Positions 6,277-13,313 of a DNA stretch of 18,221 nucleotides are shown piece after piece (position 1 is the first letter of the stretch; every line of letters begins with the position of its first letter). The position numbers and the translations under genes were made by a program. The notes under the pieces are model-generated. The model worked only from the letters and a program-made list of their open reading frames with translations. It searched no databases and was not told the origin of the DNA. This DNA is from Planctomycetota bacterium (GTDB lineage Bacteria > Planctomycetota > Planctomycetia > Pirellulales > Lacipirellulaceae), in NCBI GenBank assembly GCA_013151315.1, contig JAADIN010000267.1:1-18221 (forward strand). The letters run 5' to 3'.

Positions 6277-9200
6277 GTGATTTCGGCGTCGTCTATACTC
6301 CGAATCCGACATGTAGCCTCGCTGGGGTGCTGCCCCCGGCCTCTTCTGGCAGTGACGGTTCTTCTGGCAGTGACGGTTCTTCTGGCGAAGGCAAAGCCGC
6401 TCTCGGCAGCCGATCTCGCTACCGAGTTTCTCGAGGGTCTCCGTCGGCGCGGTTGGCACGACGTGGCCATGGAGTACCTCGATCAGGCAAAAGACGACCC
6501 CATAGCAGGCAGCGAGTTTTTGGACCGAATTGACTTTGAGCGCGCCACCACCGAAGTGGCTCTCGCCAGGGCGGCCATCCAGAAAAAGCGGCGCCAAGCA
6601 CTGATCAAGCAAGCGACTGCCCGATTTCAGGAATTTGCAAATAGCCACCGCGAATCTCCTTTCTACCTCGAGGCGCTGGCCCAAGCCGGCGAACTGCTCA
6701 ACGAGCAAGCTCTGATTTCGCTTTCCAATGCCGATCGGCTGCCGAACCAAGCGGACGACGAAAAAAAACGTCTTCGCATTGCAGCCCGAAAACTTTTCTC
6801 ATCCGCTACCCAGGTCCTTGAAACCCTTCTCAAGGACTGTGAAAGTAGGATCGCCGCGCTCCCCAAGGCTGCCCAATTGCAACGCGATGCGGAAGCACGA
6901 ACCACTAGCCGGAAATTGCGAGACACTCAGGCCAAAGGAAAGCTTCGACTGGCAAGTATCGGTTTTGAAACCTCTCGCACCTTCCCCGAAAATTCTGCCG
7001 AATACTCCAAGACGCTAGCCGAGGCAGGCAAGGTTTTTCGTAAACTCTCAGAGGACTACGAAGGGACGCGAGCCGGCTATTTCTGTATCCTTTTCGAGGG
7101 CCGTTGCAAACAAGCCGCCGGCGACTTCAAGGCAGCACTCGAATCGTACGACTATGTGATCGACCAACCGAGCCCCGACCCGAATCTGCGTAGGCTCATG
7201 GCGCGGGCATATCGGCGTCGTGCCGAATGTTTTTTGGCTACCGATGAATTCGACCAAGCCATCGAGGAGTGTCGCGATTGGTTGAACGAAGCGCGAGCCG
7301 ACGAACGGCGCCAAACCTACTGGTTGGCCGTCGCCTATCGACTGGCCGACGCTTATCAAGCCAAATCCAAAGCCCTTTCTGATCGAAGCAAAGTCAACCG
7401 ACTACAATCCGACGCGCGCAAGCTTTATCGCGAAATTGCAAGAGTCCCGGGCGAGTTTCAAAATCTCGCCAAGGCCGCTCTTGCAACTGCCGGGGGCAAG
7501 ATCGAGCCAGTCGCTACCAATTCCTTTGGCGAAGCCCTTGCTGCCGGAAAAGAGGCTTTGGGACAAATGAATTCGTCCAGCCTAGCAGCTCGGTTGGCGG
7601 AAGAGAACAATCCTGAGGCGGTTGAGGATCTTCGTGCGCAAGCCGATCTGAGTAAGAAAGCGGCTCAAGAATATTTTGAAAAATCGCTCCGCTTGGTCGA
7701 CGAAGAAACACCGCTCGAAGAGCTTCTTACCGTCCGCTACTATCTCTGCTGGCTCTACTGGCAAGATGAACGTCTCCACGAGTCGGCCGTGATCGGAGAC
7801 TATCTCGCTCGCCGATATTCCGACAGTAAATTTGCCCCGGGTGCGGCTCGGTTGGCGCTGGCCGCCTACGAGCGCCTTTTCAATGAGGCAAAGCTCAATG
7901 AGGCAAAGCGATCGGGCAGCGCCGACGCCAACAACCGTCGGTTCGAATCGCAACGTTTGGTCGCGATTGCTCAATTGATTATCGAGCGCTGGCCCGATTC
8001 CGACGACGCCGGTATGGCCATGAATTTGCTGATTAACATCGCACTAGGCGAAGGGCGACTTGATAAGGCCGAACAGCTCTTAGTTCAACTGCCCGAGGAT
8101 CGGCGGGCAGCAGCCCAGTTGAGCTTGGGCGGTTCAATGTGGACTCGATATCTCCAGCTGACTGCTGGAGACTCGACCTCACCCTCCGAGGAAGTCTCCG
8201 CCTGGAAGGACCGGGCCAGCAAGCTGCTCTCCGACGGTTTCGAGCAGCTTCGTCAGCATGACGGAGTTTCTCGTCGGCCTTCGTCGGCCGAGGCAACCGC
8301 GATACTCTATTTGGTGCAATTGCTATTGGCGGAGGGAGAATCGGATCGAGCAGTGCAAGTGCTAGAAGACTCCAAGGTGGGCCCTCTGAGTTTGGTCACG
8401 GGAGAGGCCGCCGTGCAGCACCGGCCTGAGTTTGCCCGAGAGACCTACAAGGCAGCGCTAAGAGCTTACGTCTCGGCCGATCCTCCCCGTCGAGATCAAG
8501 CCCTGCAAATGATGGAATCGCTCGAATCGACTGTCGGCAACAAAAAAGATGCCCAGCGACAGCTTACCAACATCTACGTCAGTTTAGGTTTGCAACTCCA
8601 ACGGCAAATCAGCGAACTTTCAGCCGCTGGCAAGGCGGCCAAAGCGAGCGCGGTCGCTGCTTCGTTCGAGGACCTGCTGAAGCGAGTGACCGAACAAAAC
8701 TCCGAAAGGGGCGGCGAAAACGATTGGAAGATTCGCCTGTGGATTGCCCAAACGAATCTGCAGCTAGGCAGTGGGCTCCGTGGCAAAGACGCGTCTCGCT
8801 ATTTGGGGCAAGCTGAAAAAATTTATCGTGAAATACTTGCCGAGGTGAAAAAGGATGCGGAATTCGCACCAAACCAAATTGCCGTGCTCGGTGTCAAAAA
8901 ACGGCTCGGGGATTGCCTGCAATCGCAACAAAAGTTCGAGGAAGCTTTTGAGCAATACACTCTCATTCTCAAAAAAAAGCCCAACATGCTCGAACTCCAA
9001 CAAGCCACGGCCACCGCTTTGCAAAGTTGGGGAGCCGAAAAAGGCAACTTGGAAAAACTGGAACAAGCCATTTTAGGTGCGATGCCCCAGAAGAATGGAA
9101 AAAACCTCGTCTGGGGTTGGCTCCGTCTGGCAAAAATCGTGGACCACGAGTACCAAAAAGCAAAGCGGGCGACCGCCAACGAAAAAAAGACGGCCAAGTA

Positions 9201-9414
9201 CCGAGACTTTTTTTTTGAAGCTCGCTACAACGCGGCCAAAGCGCGTTTTGAAGTCGCTCGAACTACGGGCGGCACCGCAGGGGAAAAATACCGGCAGACG
9301 GCCAAGCGGAGCGTGGAATCGATGAAGCGATTGTATCCCGGCTTGGGCGGCCCCAAGTGGCAACAAGCATTTGACGATCTACTTCAGCAAATTAATGCGC
9401 AGTCAAAAAACTAA
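6277..9414 (+). CDS. Large secreted TPR-repeat protein of the exb cluster
   Basis: Encodes 1045 residues from the GTG at 6277. The hydrophobic core at residues 23-37 and a likely cleavage near residue 45 (AKPLSAA) give a signal peptide, so the mature protein should be periplasmic. The body is almost wholly alpha-helical and built of tetratricopeptide-like repeats; clear units include GDFKAALESYDYVI (about 280-293), DEFDQAIEECRDWL (about 322-336) and QKFEEAFEQYTLIL (about 885-898). Such proteins serve as binding scaffolds; no catalytic motif is seen. It is first in a same-strand series with a second TPR gene, ExbB and two ExbD genes, suggesting it is a periplasmic partner of that motor. Oddities: an 18-base tandem duplication inside the signal peptide, a 15-base duplication at 7881-7910, and A/T homopolymers (for example T9 around 9209-9217). 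Confidence 0.8.
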   Translation: MISASSILRIRHVASLGCCPRPLLAVTVLLAVTVLLAKAKPLSAADLATEFLEGLRRRGWHDVAMEYLDQAKDDPIAGSEFLDRIDFERATTEVALARAAIQKKRRQALIKQATARFQEFANSHRESPFYLEALAQAGELLNEQALISLSNADRLPNQADDEKKRLRIAARKLFSSATQVLETLLKDCESRIAALPKAAQLQRDAEARTTSRKLRDTQAKGKLRLASIGFETSRTFPENSAEYSKTLAEAGKVFRKLSEDYEGTRAGYFCILFEGRCKQAAGDFKAALESYDYVIDQPSPDPNLRRLMARAYRRRAECFLATDEFDQAIEECRDWLNEARADERRQTYWLAVAYRLADAYQAKSKALSDRSKVNRLQSDARKLYREIARVPGEFQNLAKAALATAGGKIEPVATNSFGEALAAGKEALGQMNSSSLAARLAEENNPEAVEDLRAQADLSKKAAQEYFEKSLRLVDEETPLEELLTVRYYLCWLYWQDERLHESAVIGDYLARRYSDSKFAPGAARLALAAYERLFNEAKLNEAKRSGSADANNRRFESQRLVAIAQLIIERWPDSDDAGMAMNLLINIALGEGRLDKAEQLLVQLPEDRRAAAQLSLGGSMWTRYLQLTAGDSTSPSEEVSAWKDRASKLLSDGFEQLRQHDGVSRRPSSAEATAILYLVQLLLAEGESDRAVQVLEDSKVGPLSLVTGEAAVQHRPEFARETYKAALRAYVSADPPRRDQALQMMESLESTVGNKKDAQRQLTNIYVSLGLQLQRQISELSAAGKAAKASAVAASFEDLLKRVTEQNSERGGENDWKIRLWIAQTNLQLGSGLRGKDASRYLGQAEKIYREILAEVKKDAEFAPNQIAVLGVKKRLGDCLQSQQKFEEAFEQYTLILKKKPNMLELQQATATALQSWGAEKGNLEKLEQAILGAMPQKNGKNLVWGWLRLAKIVDHEYQKAKRATANEKKTAKYRDFFFEARYNAAKARFEVARTTGGTAGEKYRQTAKRSVESMKRLYPGLGGPKWQQAFDDLLQQINAQSKN
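6343..6386 (+). repeat. 18-bp tandem repeat inside the signal peptide
   Basis: CTTCTGGCAGTGACGGTT is present twice without change (6343-6360, 6361-6378), followed by the first 8 bases of a third copy. It encodes repeated LLAVTV and lengthens the hydrophobic core of the signal peptide by six residues while keeping frame. Confidence 0.9.
7881..7910 (+). repeat. 15-bp tandem duplication in the large TPR gene
   Basis: CAATGAGGCAAAGC(T/G) occurs twice in tandem with 14 of 15 bases identical, giving NEAKLNEAK in the protein. It keeps the reading frame and sits in a helix, where it should shift the helix register by five residues. Confidence 0.8.
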
Positions 9415-9451
9415 ATTTTCCGGCGCGGCCGAGCCGCAGCCAAAAGAAGAA

Positions 9452-9547
9452 TAGCCACGGATTGAACACGGATAAAACACAGATCAAAAGAAAAGAATCT
9501 CGTGCCAGTATTTTTTCCGTGTTCAATCCGTGTTTCATCCATGGCTA
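9452..9547. repeat. Inverted array of CACGGAT-type words with 11-bp spacing
   Basis: The left arm 9456-9472 (CACGGATTGAACACGGA) is perfectly complementary to 9516-9532; TAGCC at 9452-9456 and GGCTA at 9543-9547 also pair. Within each arm CACRGAT-like words recur every 11 bases (left: 9456, 9467, 9478). It lies in the 197-bp gap between the two TPR genes and resembles the array at 17943-18066. It could form a long hairpin in RNA, acting as a partial terminator or stabiliser, but there is no T tract. Confidence 0.75.
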
Positions 9548-9611
9548 GAGAAAATCTTTGCACCACGCAAAGAAATTGACCGTTAGTAACACGAATAAAA
9601 CAGGAATGAAA

Positions 9612-10652
9612 ATGATGCGAAGGCAGAATTTCATATCGTTGGTCATGATCGCCGCGGTGCTCTTAGGCGTGTCCCTTGGGCATGCCCAAGGGGTCGACCG
9701 AATCAAACGTCGCAATAGAGTCGACTCGGGAAAAATAACCAAGATCACCCAACTTGCCGTAACGATCTCTCGAGGGGGCGTCGAACGAAAAGTCCCGGTC
9801 GAGGAAATCACGAGCATTGCTTTCGCTGGCGAGCCCAAAGCGCTTCGCTCCGCCCGGCTCGCCGCGGCAGGGGGTCGCCACGCGGACGCTTTGGAGTCGC
9901 TCAGTGAGCTTTCTCGCGACAAGCTAGATCGTAAGGAAGTAAAACAGGAACTCGATTTTCTGCTCGTCTATTCCACAGCAAAGATGGCACTTGCCGGGCA
10001 AGGAAAAGTGGAACCTGCCACCGAAAAAGTTCGCAAGTTTTTGACTCAAAACCGCGAGAGTTTTCATTTGACCGAAGCCATCGAATTGGCAGGAGATTTG
10101 CAATTGGCAGCCGGCAACTTCGACGGAGCTCAAAAGCAATACGCCAAACTGGGAAGAGCTCCTTCGCCCTACCACAAAGCCCGTTCGGCCGTTTTGATCG
10201 GCCTACTGCTGCAAAGCCAAGAAAAACATGCCGAGGCAATCGCCCAATTCGACCAAGCGATTGCCGCCGCCGCAGACGACGCAACCGCTAAAAGCCAACA
10301 GCTAGAAGCAACGCTGCTTGCAGCGATAAGCCGAGCCGCCAGCGGCGAAGTCGAGCAGTCAACCGAAACCGTCAAAAAAATCATCGCCGAGGCAGACCCC
10401 GAAGAGACCCAACTGCTGGCCCGCGCTTACAACGCCCTTGGCGACTGCTTCCTGGCGAGCAACAACAACCAAGCAGCCCGCGACGCTTTTCTTCACGTCG
10501 ACTTGCTATTCGCCTCGGCATCGACCGATCATGCCAAGGCACTGTACGAGCTTTCCCGCTTGTGGGATGCTCTTGGCAATGAAACCCGGGCACGAGACGC
10601 CTGGAAGCGTCTCGAAGAGGAGTATCCAGCGAGCCCTTGGGCCAAGCGGTAA
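9612..10652 (+). CDS. Secreted TPR protein with N-terminal small beta domain
   Basis: Encodes 346 residues from the ATG at 9612; ATGs at 9606 and 9615 are alternatives, and AGGA at 9602-9605 fits 9612 or 9615 better than 9606. The longer reading from a TTG at 9558 is unlikely. Residues 7-26 are a signal peptide with probable cleavage after GHAQ. Residues about 38-74 (GKITKITQLAVTIS...VPVEEITSIAF) look like a short beta domain in which a ...VPVEEI..I.F.GEP motif leads into the repeats, a layout I know from planctomycete TPR proteins. Residues 75-346 are TPR-like helices, for example GNFDGAQKQYAKLG, KHAEAIAQFDQAI and NNQAARDAFLHVD. Predicted periplasmic scaffold, second gene in the exb cluster, 82 bp before exbB. 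Confidence 0.82.
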   Translation: MMRRQNFISLVMIAAVLLGVSLGHAQGVDRIKRRNRVDSGKITKITQLAVTISRGGVERKVPVEEITSIAFAGEPKALRSARLAAAGGRHADALESLSELSRDKLDRKEVKQELDFLLVYSTAKMALAGQGKVEPATEKVRKFLTQNRESFHLTEAIELAGDLQLAAGNFDGAQKQYAKLGRAPSPYHKARSAVLIGLLLQSQEKHAEAIAQFDQAIAAAADDATAKSQQLEATLLAAISRAASGEVEQSTETVKKIIAEADPEETQLLARAYNALGDCFLASNNNQAARDAFLHVDLLFASASTDHAKALYELSRLWDALGNETRARDAWKRLEEEYPASPWAKR

Positions 10653-10662
10653 GGGGCTCGAC

Positions 10663-10701
10663 ATGCTGGAACTAGAAGATTACGTTAGCGCTAAGGCCTA
10701 G
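10663..10701 (+). CDS. Possible 12-residue leader peptide ORF
   Basis: A tiny ORF (MLELEDYVSAKA) lies between the second TPR gene and the ExbB gene. It starts with ATG and is preceded by AAGGGG at 10651-10656, six bases away, a better Shine-Dalgarno than that of several full genes here. It ends 33 bp before the ExbB start. It may be chance; a leader or coupling role for ExbB is only a possibility. Confidence 0.25.
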   Translation: MLELEDYVSAKA

Positions 10702-10734
10702 CCGCAATCCCCGAGAGGAGTTTACGCAAAGAGC

Positions 10735-11547
10735 ATGACATTTGCAAACAACCCGCCGACCCGTTTAACCCCTTTCAAACCGTTGCTTCTCTTCTGCGTG
10801 TTGGCAGCAGTGCTTGTCACTTGCAGCCAGGCGGTGCAACTGGCCCACGCACAGGAGGAAGCGGAGGCTGCACTGGTCGAGGAAGATGTCGCTGCCGCCA
10901 GTGACGGCGCGGACGAGCAGATCAGCTATTTGCAATGGGCGGGCAACTCGCTCGGCTGGTTTTATGGAATGGTTTTCTTGGGAATCTCTTTTTTGCTTGT
11001 CGCACTGTTCGTCATGAATCTGCTCACCGCGCGGCGCAATAACGTGATTCCCAGAGAGCTTGTCGAAGGATTTGAAAAACATTTAGACGAAAAACAGTTT
11101 CAAGAAGCTTACGATCTGGCTCGAAATGACGAATCTTTCTTGGGGCATGTGTTGTCAGCAGGAATCAGCAAAGTGTCGACAGGCTACAACGAGGCCCTTG
11201 AAGGGATGCAAGAAGTGGGCGAAGAAGAGAATATGCGACTGGAGCATCGGCTCAGCTATTTAGCGCTAATCGGGAGCCTCAGCCCGATGATCGGTCTGCT
11301 GGGTACGGTCAGCGGAATGATCGAGTCGTTCAAACTAATTGCCAACACGGCCACCGGCGCGCCCGATCCCCAAGCACTCGCCCAAGGCATCTCGACGGCG
11401 TTGTTTACGACGCTCGTGGGACTCGCCTTGGCGATCCCCGCCTTGGCAGCTTACAACCTACTCCGCAATCGGGTTTCCCGCCTCGTGCTTGAAGTTGGCA
11501 TTATCAGCGAAGGGCTGATGAGCCGTTTTCAAAAGAAACCGAGCTAA
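10735..11547 (+). CDS. exbB: MotA/TolQ/ExbB-type proton channel protein
   Basis: A 270-residue ExbB/TolQ-family protein, the channel half of a proton-driven inner-membrane motor. Residues 16-40 are a cleavable-looking signal segment (AHAQ), followed by an acidic stretch, a membrane helix at about 73-97, a cytoplasmic loop (100-170), and the two conserved helices at about 173-195 and 218-243. The signature GLLGTVSGMIESF (187-199) and STALFTTLVGLALAIP (220-235) carry the polar threonines (Thr191, Thr225/226) that line the channel in ExbB. GAGAGGAG lies upstream (about 10712-10719), roughly 15 bases from the ATG. Two ExbD genes follow directly on the same strand; no tonB is present. The signal-like N-terminal extension is longer than in E. 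coli ExbB. Confidence 0.93.
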   Translation: MTFANNPPTRLTPFKPLLLFCVLAAVLVTCSQAVQLAHAQEEAEAALVEEDVAAASDGADEQISYLQWAGNSLGWFYGMVFLGISFLLVALFVMNLLTARRNNVIPRELVEGFEKHLDEKQFQEAYDLARNDESFLGHVLSAGISKVSTGYNEALEGMQEVGEEENMRLEHRLSYLALIGSLSPMIGLLGTVSGMIESFKLIANTATGAPDPQALAQGISTALFTTLVGLALAIPALAAYNLLRNRVSRLVLEVGIISEGLMSRFQKKPS

Positions 11548-11562
11548 ACGGATGAGTAACTA

Positions 11563-11604
11563 ACGACCCGCAATCCACGACCCGCAATCCACGACTCGCA
11601 ACCC
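11563..11604. repeat. 14-bp unit, three tandem copies (heptamer-type array)
   Basis: ACGACCCGCAATCC occurs twice exactly (11563-11576, 11577-11590) and once with two changes (11591-11604). Each 14-base unit splits into two related heptamers ending in CC. The array fills most of the 67-bp gap between the ExbB and first ExbD genes, leaving no Shine-Dalgarno before the ExbD ATG. Confidence 0.9.
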
Positions 11605-11614
11605 ACAGCTAATT

Positions 11615-12079
11615 ATGCGAATTCGTCCCAAAGGAAACACCGGCATCGTCGAAGGCGATTTGACGCCGATGATCGATATGACGTTTCAGTTGATCGCCTT
11701 CTTCATGATGGTGATCAACTTCTCTGATGCCGAGCAGGACCAGCGGATCAAGCTCCCCGCGAGCGAACTCGCTCGACCGCCAACCGCTCCCTACGAGCAG
11801 CCACTTACCATTCATCTGACCAGCAATGGCCACTTCATCTACGCCGGCGACGAACTGTTTGATATTGCTCGACTTCGTTCGGCCCTGTTGAGAGAGACAC
11901 AGATAATTCTTCGGCATACCTCCAAAAAGTTGGCCGAGGTGACCGTCATCATTCGCGCCGACGCGAACAGCAAGACTGGCCTGGTTCAGGAAATCATTGG
12001 AATATGTCAAGAATTGAAGTTTGAAAAGTTCGCGCTGCGCGGGAAACAGAGCGAAGCAAGTACCATTCGCGGAGCTTGA
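11615..12079 (+). CDS. exbD: ExbD/TolR-family biopolymer transport protein (first copy)
   Basis: A 154-residue ExbD/TolR protein: short cytoplasmic N-terminus, one membrane helix (about 20-36) and a periplasmic domain. The motif LTPMIDMTFQLIAFF at 16-30 contains Asp21, equivalent to the conserved, protonatable aspartate essential in ExbD/TolR. The periplasmic part (about 60-145) has the family's strand pattern, including the late EVTVIIRADAN segment (107-117). It should form the plug or stator partner of the ExbB pentamer. It is 67 bp after exbB and 58 bp before a second ExbD gene. The ATG at 11615 has no Shine-Dalgarno; the start is supported by the family's usual short N-terminus. Confidence 0.9.
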   Translation: MRIRPKGNTGIVEGDLTPMIDMTFQLIAFFMMVINFSDAEQDQRIKLPASELARPPTAPYEQPLTIHLTSNGHFIYAGDELFDIARLRSALLRETQIILRHTSKKLAEVTVIIRADANSKTGLVQEIIGICQELKFEKFALRGKQSEASTIRGA

Positions 12080-12100
12080 CGCGAGGACACATACCGTCTT

Positions 12101-12135
12101 CCCCCAGCCCCTAGGCCCCAGGCCCCTATCCCTTT
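12101..12135. repeat. C-rich heptamer array between the two ExbD genes
   Basis: Four or five 7-base words of the form (C/G)CCCNAG or GCCCCTA follow each other in phase, ending at a T tract just before the second ExbD ATG at 12138. It resembles in form the short tandemly repeated heptamers (CCCCAGT type) known from filamentous cyanobacteria. Confidence 0.65.
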
Positions 12136-12137
12136 TT

Positions 12138-12617
12138 ATGAAGATTCGTAACGCTGATCACCGCGAAATCATTACTCTGCAGATGACACCGATGATCGAC
12201 ATCGTGTTTCAGCTGTTGGTGTTCTTTGTGTTTACCTTCAAAATTGTCCTGCCTGAGGGCGATTTCAACATCCGCATGCCCTCGGCGTCGGCCAGCGAGT
12301 CGAGCCAGCCGAGCGAGACCCCGCTGCTCAAAGTTCGACTTCGGGCCACCCCGACCGGCGAACTTGCACGAGTGCAATTGGGCGATCTCGTCCTCGACGG
12401 CGAGGCCCCTTTCGCCCAGCTCCACCTGGAGATTCGCAATCTCGTGGGCGACTCAGGAGGCCCAGGATCGACCGAACAGGAAGTCGAGATCGAAGCCGAC
12501 TACGAACTGAAGTACCGCTACGCTATGAATGCCATCACCGCGATCACCGGCTACGTCGACGACAACGGCGAGCAGCATAAGCTCGTCGAGCGAGTACGGT
12601 TTGCCCCGTTGCCCTAG
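12138..12617 (+). CDS. exbD: ExbD/TolR-family biopolymer transport protein (second copy)
   Basis: Encodes 159 residues from the ATG at 12138; an open frame back to 12021 overlaps the first ExbD and crosses the repeat array, so it is rejected. The motif MTPMIDIVFQLLVFF (16-30) again has the essential aspartate at residue 21. One membrane helix at about 20-37 is followed by a Ser/Pro-rich linker (about 44-60) and a periplasmic domain that includes EVEIEADYELKYRYAM (about 115-130). The two ExbD proteins are clearly diverged outside the membrane helix, so a heteromeric assembly with one ExbB is likely rather than a simple duplication. Last gene of the cluster; a small hairpin follows its stop. 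Confidence 0.9.
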   Translation: MKIRNADHREIITLQMTPMIDIVFQLLVFFVFTFKIVLPEGDFNIRMPSASASESSQPSETPLLKVRLRATPTGELARVQLGDLVLDGEAPFAQLHLEIRNLVGDSGGPGSTEQEVEIEADYELKYRYAMNAITAITGYVDDNGEQHKLVERVRFAPLP

Positions 12618-12636
12618 TGGAACGGCTAAAGTTCCA
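12618..12636 (+). terminator. Small hairpin after the second ExbD gene
   Basis: TGGAAC and GTTCCA form a 6-bp stem with a 7-base loop directly after the stop codon, followed by a pyrimidine-rich run (CTCTCCCCTTCTTTTC). It is a weak candidate for the end of the exb transcript. Confidence 0.35.
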
Positions 12637-12941
12637 ACTCTCCCCTTCTTTTCACTCAGTAGCCCAGACTGCGATGCGCATGCGCAACCGCCAACACGTA
12701 CGGCTATTTCGTAGATAATAAGATATCCGACGAACGAATATCACGCGCGAACCGCATGTCATTCAAGCGCAACCTATAGCAACTGCGTTGATCGTTTTCA
12801 CCATTGATTCGGTTAACAAATTCATCGTTGCCTCCATGCAACGGGGACAAAGAGAGCCGAAGACTCGCAAGGCTGGAGGAATCTCGGTATGCCAGTCTCG
12901 ATGACCTGCCTAACAAGTTACATGGCTACGGCGCCACCTCG
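12637..12941. other. Intergenic stretch without a recognised gene
   Basis: No credible gene is seen. An open frame from a TTG at 12804 joins the following small membrane protein gene, but the 46 added residues show no family resemblance. A 12-base perfect palindrome made of two TGCGCA words lies at 12675-12686. The stretch looks more AT-rich than the neighbouring operon. Confidence 0.45.
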
Positions 12942-13313
12942 ATGTCATTTCTAAAACATTTTTTTTCGCCGCTGGGTTCGATCTTCACCGATCCTGAATA
13001 TCAGGCCGCCTATCGTTTCAAAGATGTGTTTCTCCCCGACAAAGACAAGGACTACGAATGGGTAGCTGAATACGCAAGATTCACCTTTGATCAGTTGCAA
13101 AAGGCAAACGACACGCTCGACAAAAAATCCGAAAGCATTATGCGTGTGTTGGGTGGTGGCAGCGGCTTGCTGTCCCTTGGGGCGGTTCTAAACCTGACAA
13201 AGATCGGCGTTGCTACGGCGTTTGGTTTACTATCCGCCCTTGCCCTTGTGGCGGTCGTCGTGGCCGTCTGGGTGCGCGTGCCCCAAAACACGTTGCTCCC
13301 ACCAATCGGGTGA
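12942..13313 (+). CDS. Small protein with C-terminal two-helix membrane hairpin (unknown)
   Basis: Encodes 123 residues from the ATG at 12942; a TTG at 12804 would add 46 residues. There is no Shine-Dalgarno at either. Residues 1-60 are soluble and charged, with an amphipathic helix (about 38-68) running into LDKKSESIMRVL; two membrane helices follow (about 68-86 and 88-111) and the chain ends 12 residues later. The layout, a helix with a D-K-K-S motif just before a two-helix hairpin, is loosely like membrane effector proteins of phage-defence systems (for example Pycsar DUF5706), but I cannot assign it: no cyclase gene is adjacent and the topology order differs. It may also be truncated at the C-terminus. 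It stands alone between the exb cluster and the sulfotransferase and could be an acquired gene. Coding status moderately likely. Confidence 0.5.
   Translation: MSFLKHFFSPLGSIFTDPEYQAAYRFKDVFLPDKDKDYEWVAEYARFTFDQLQKANDTLDKKSESIMRVLGGGSGLLSLGAVLNLTKIGVATAFGLLSALALVAVVVAVWVRVPQNTLLPPIG

Noticed and set aside
9452..9547. Possible CRISPR array
   Set aside because: The words are too short and degenerate, the spacing is 11 bp, and the arms are inverted; there are no spacers or cas genes.
12675..12686. 12-bp palindrome TGCGCATGCGCA as an operator
   Set aside because: It is a simple doubled TGCGCA word at no recognisable promoter; chance is adequate.
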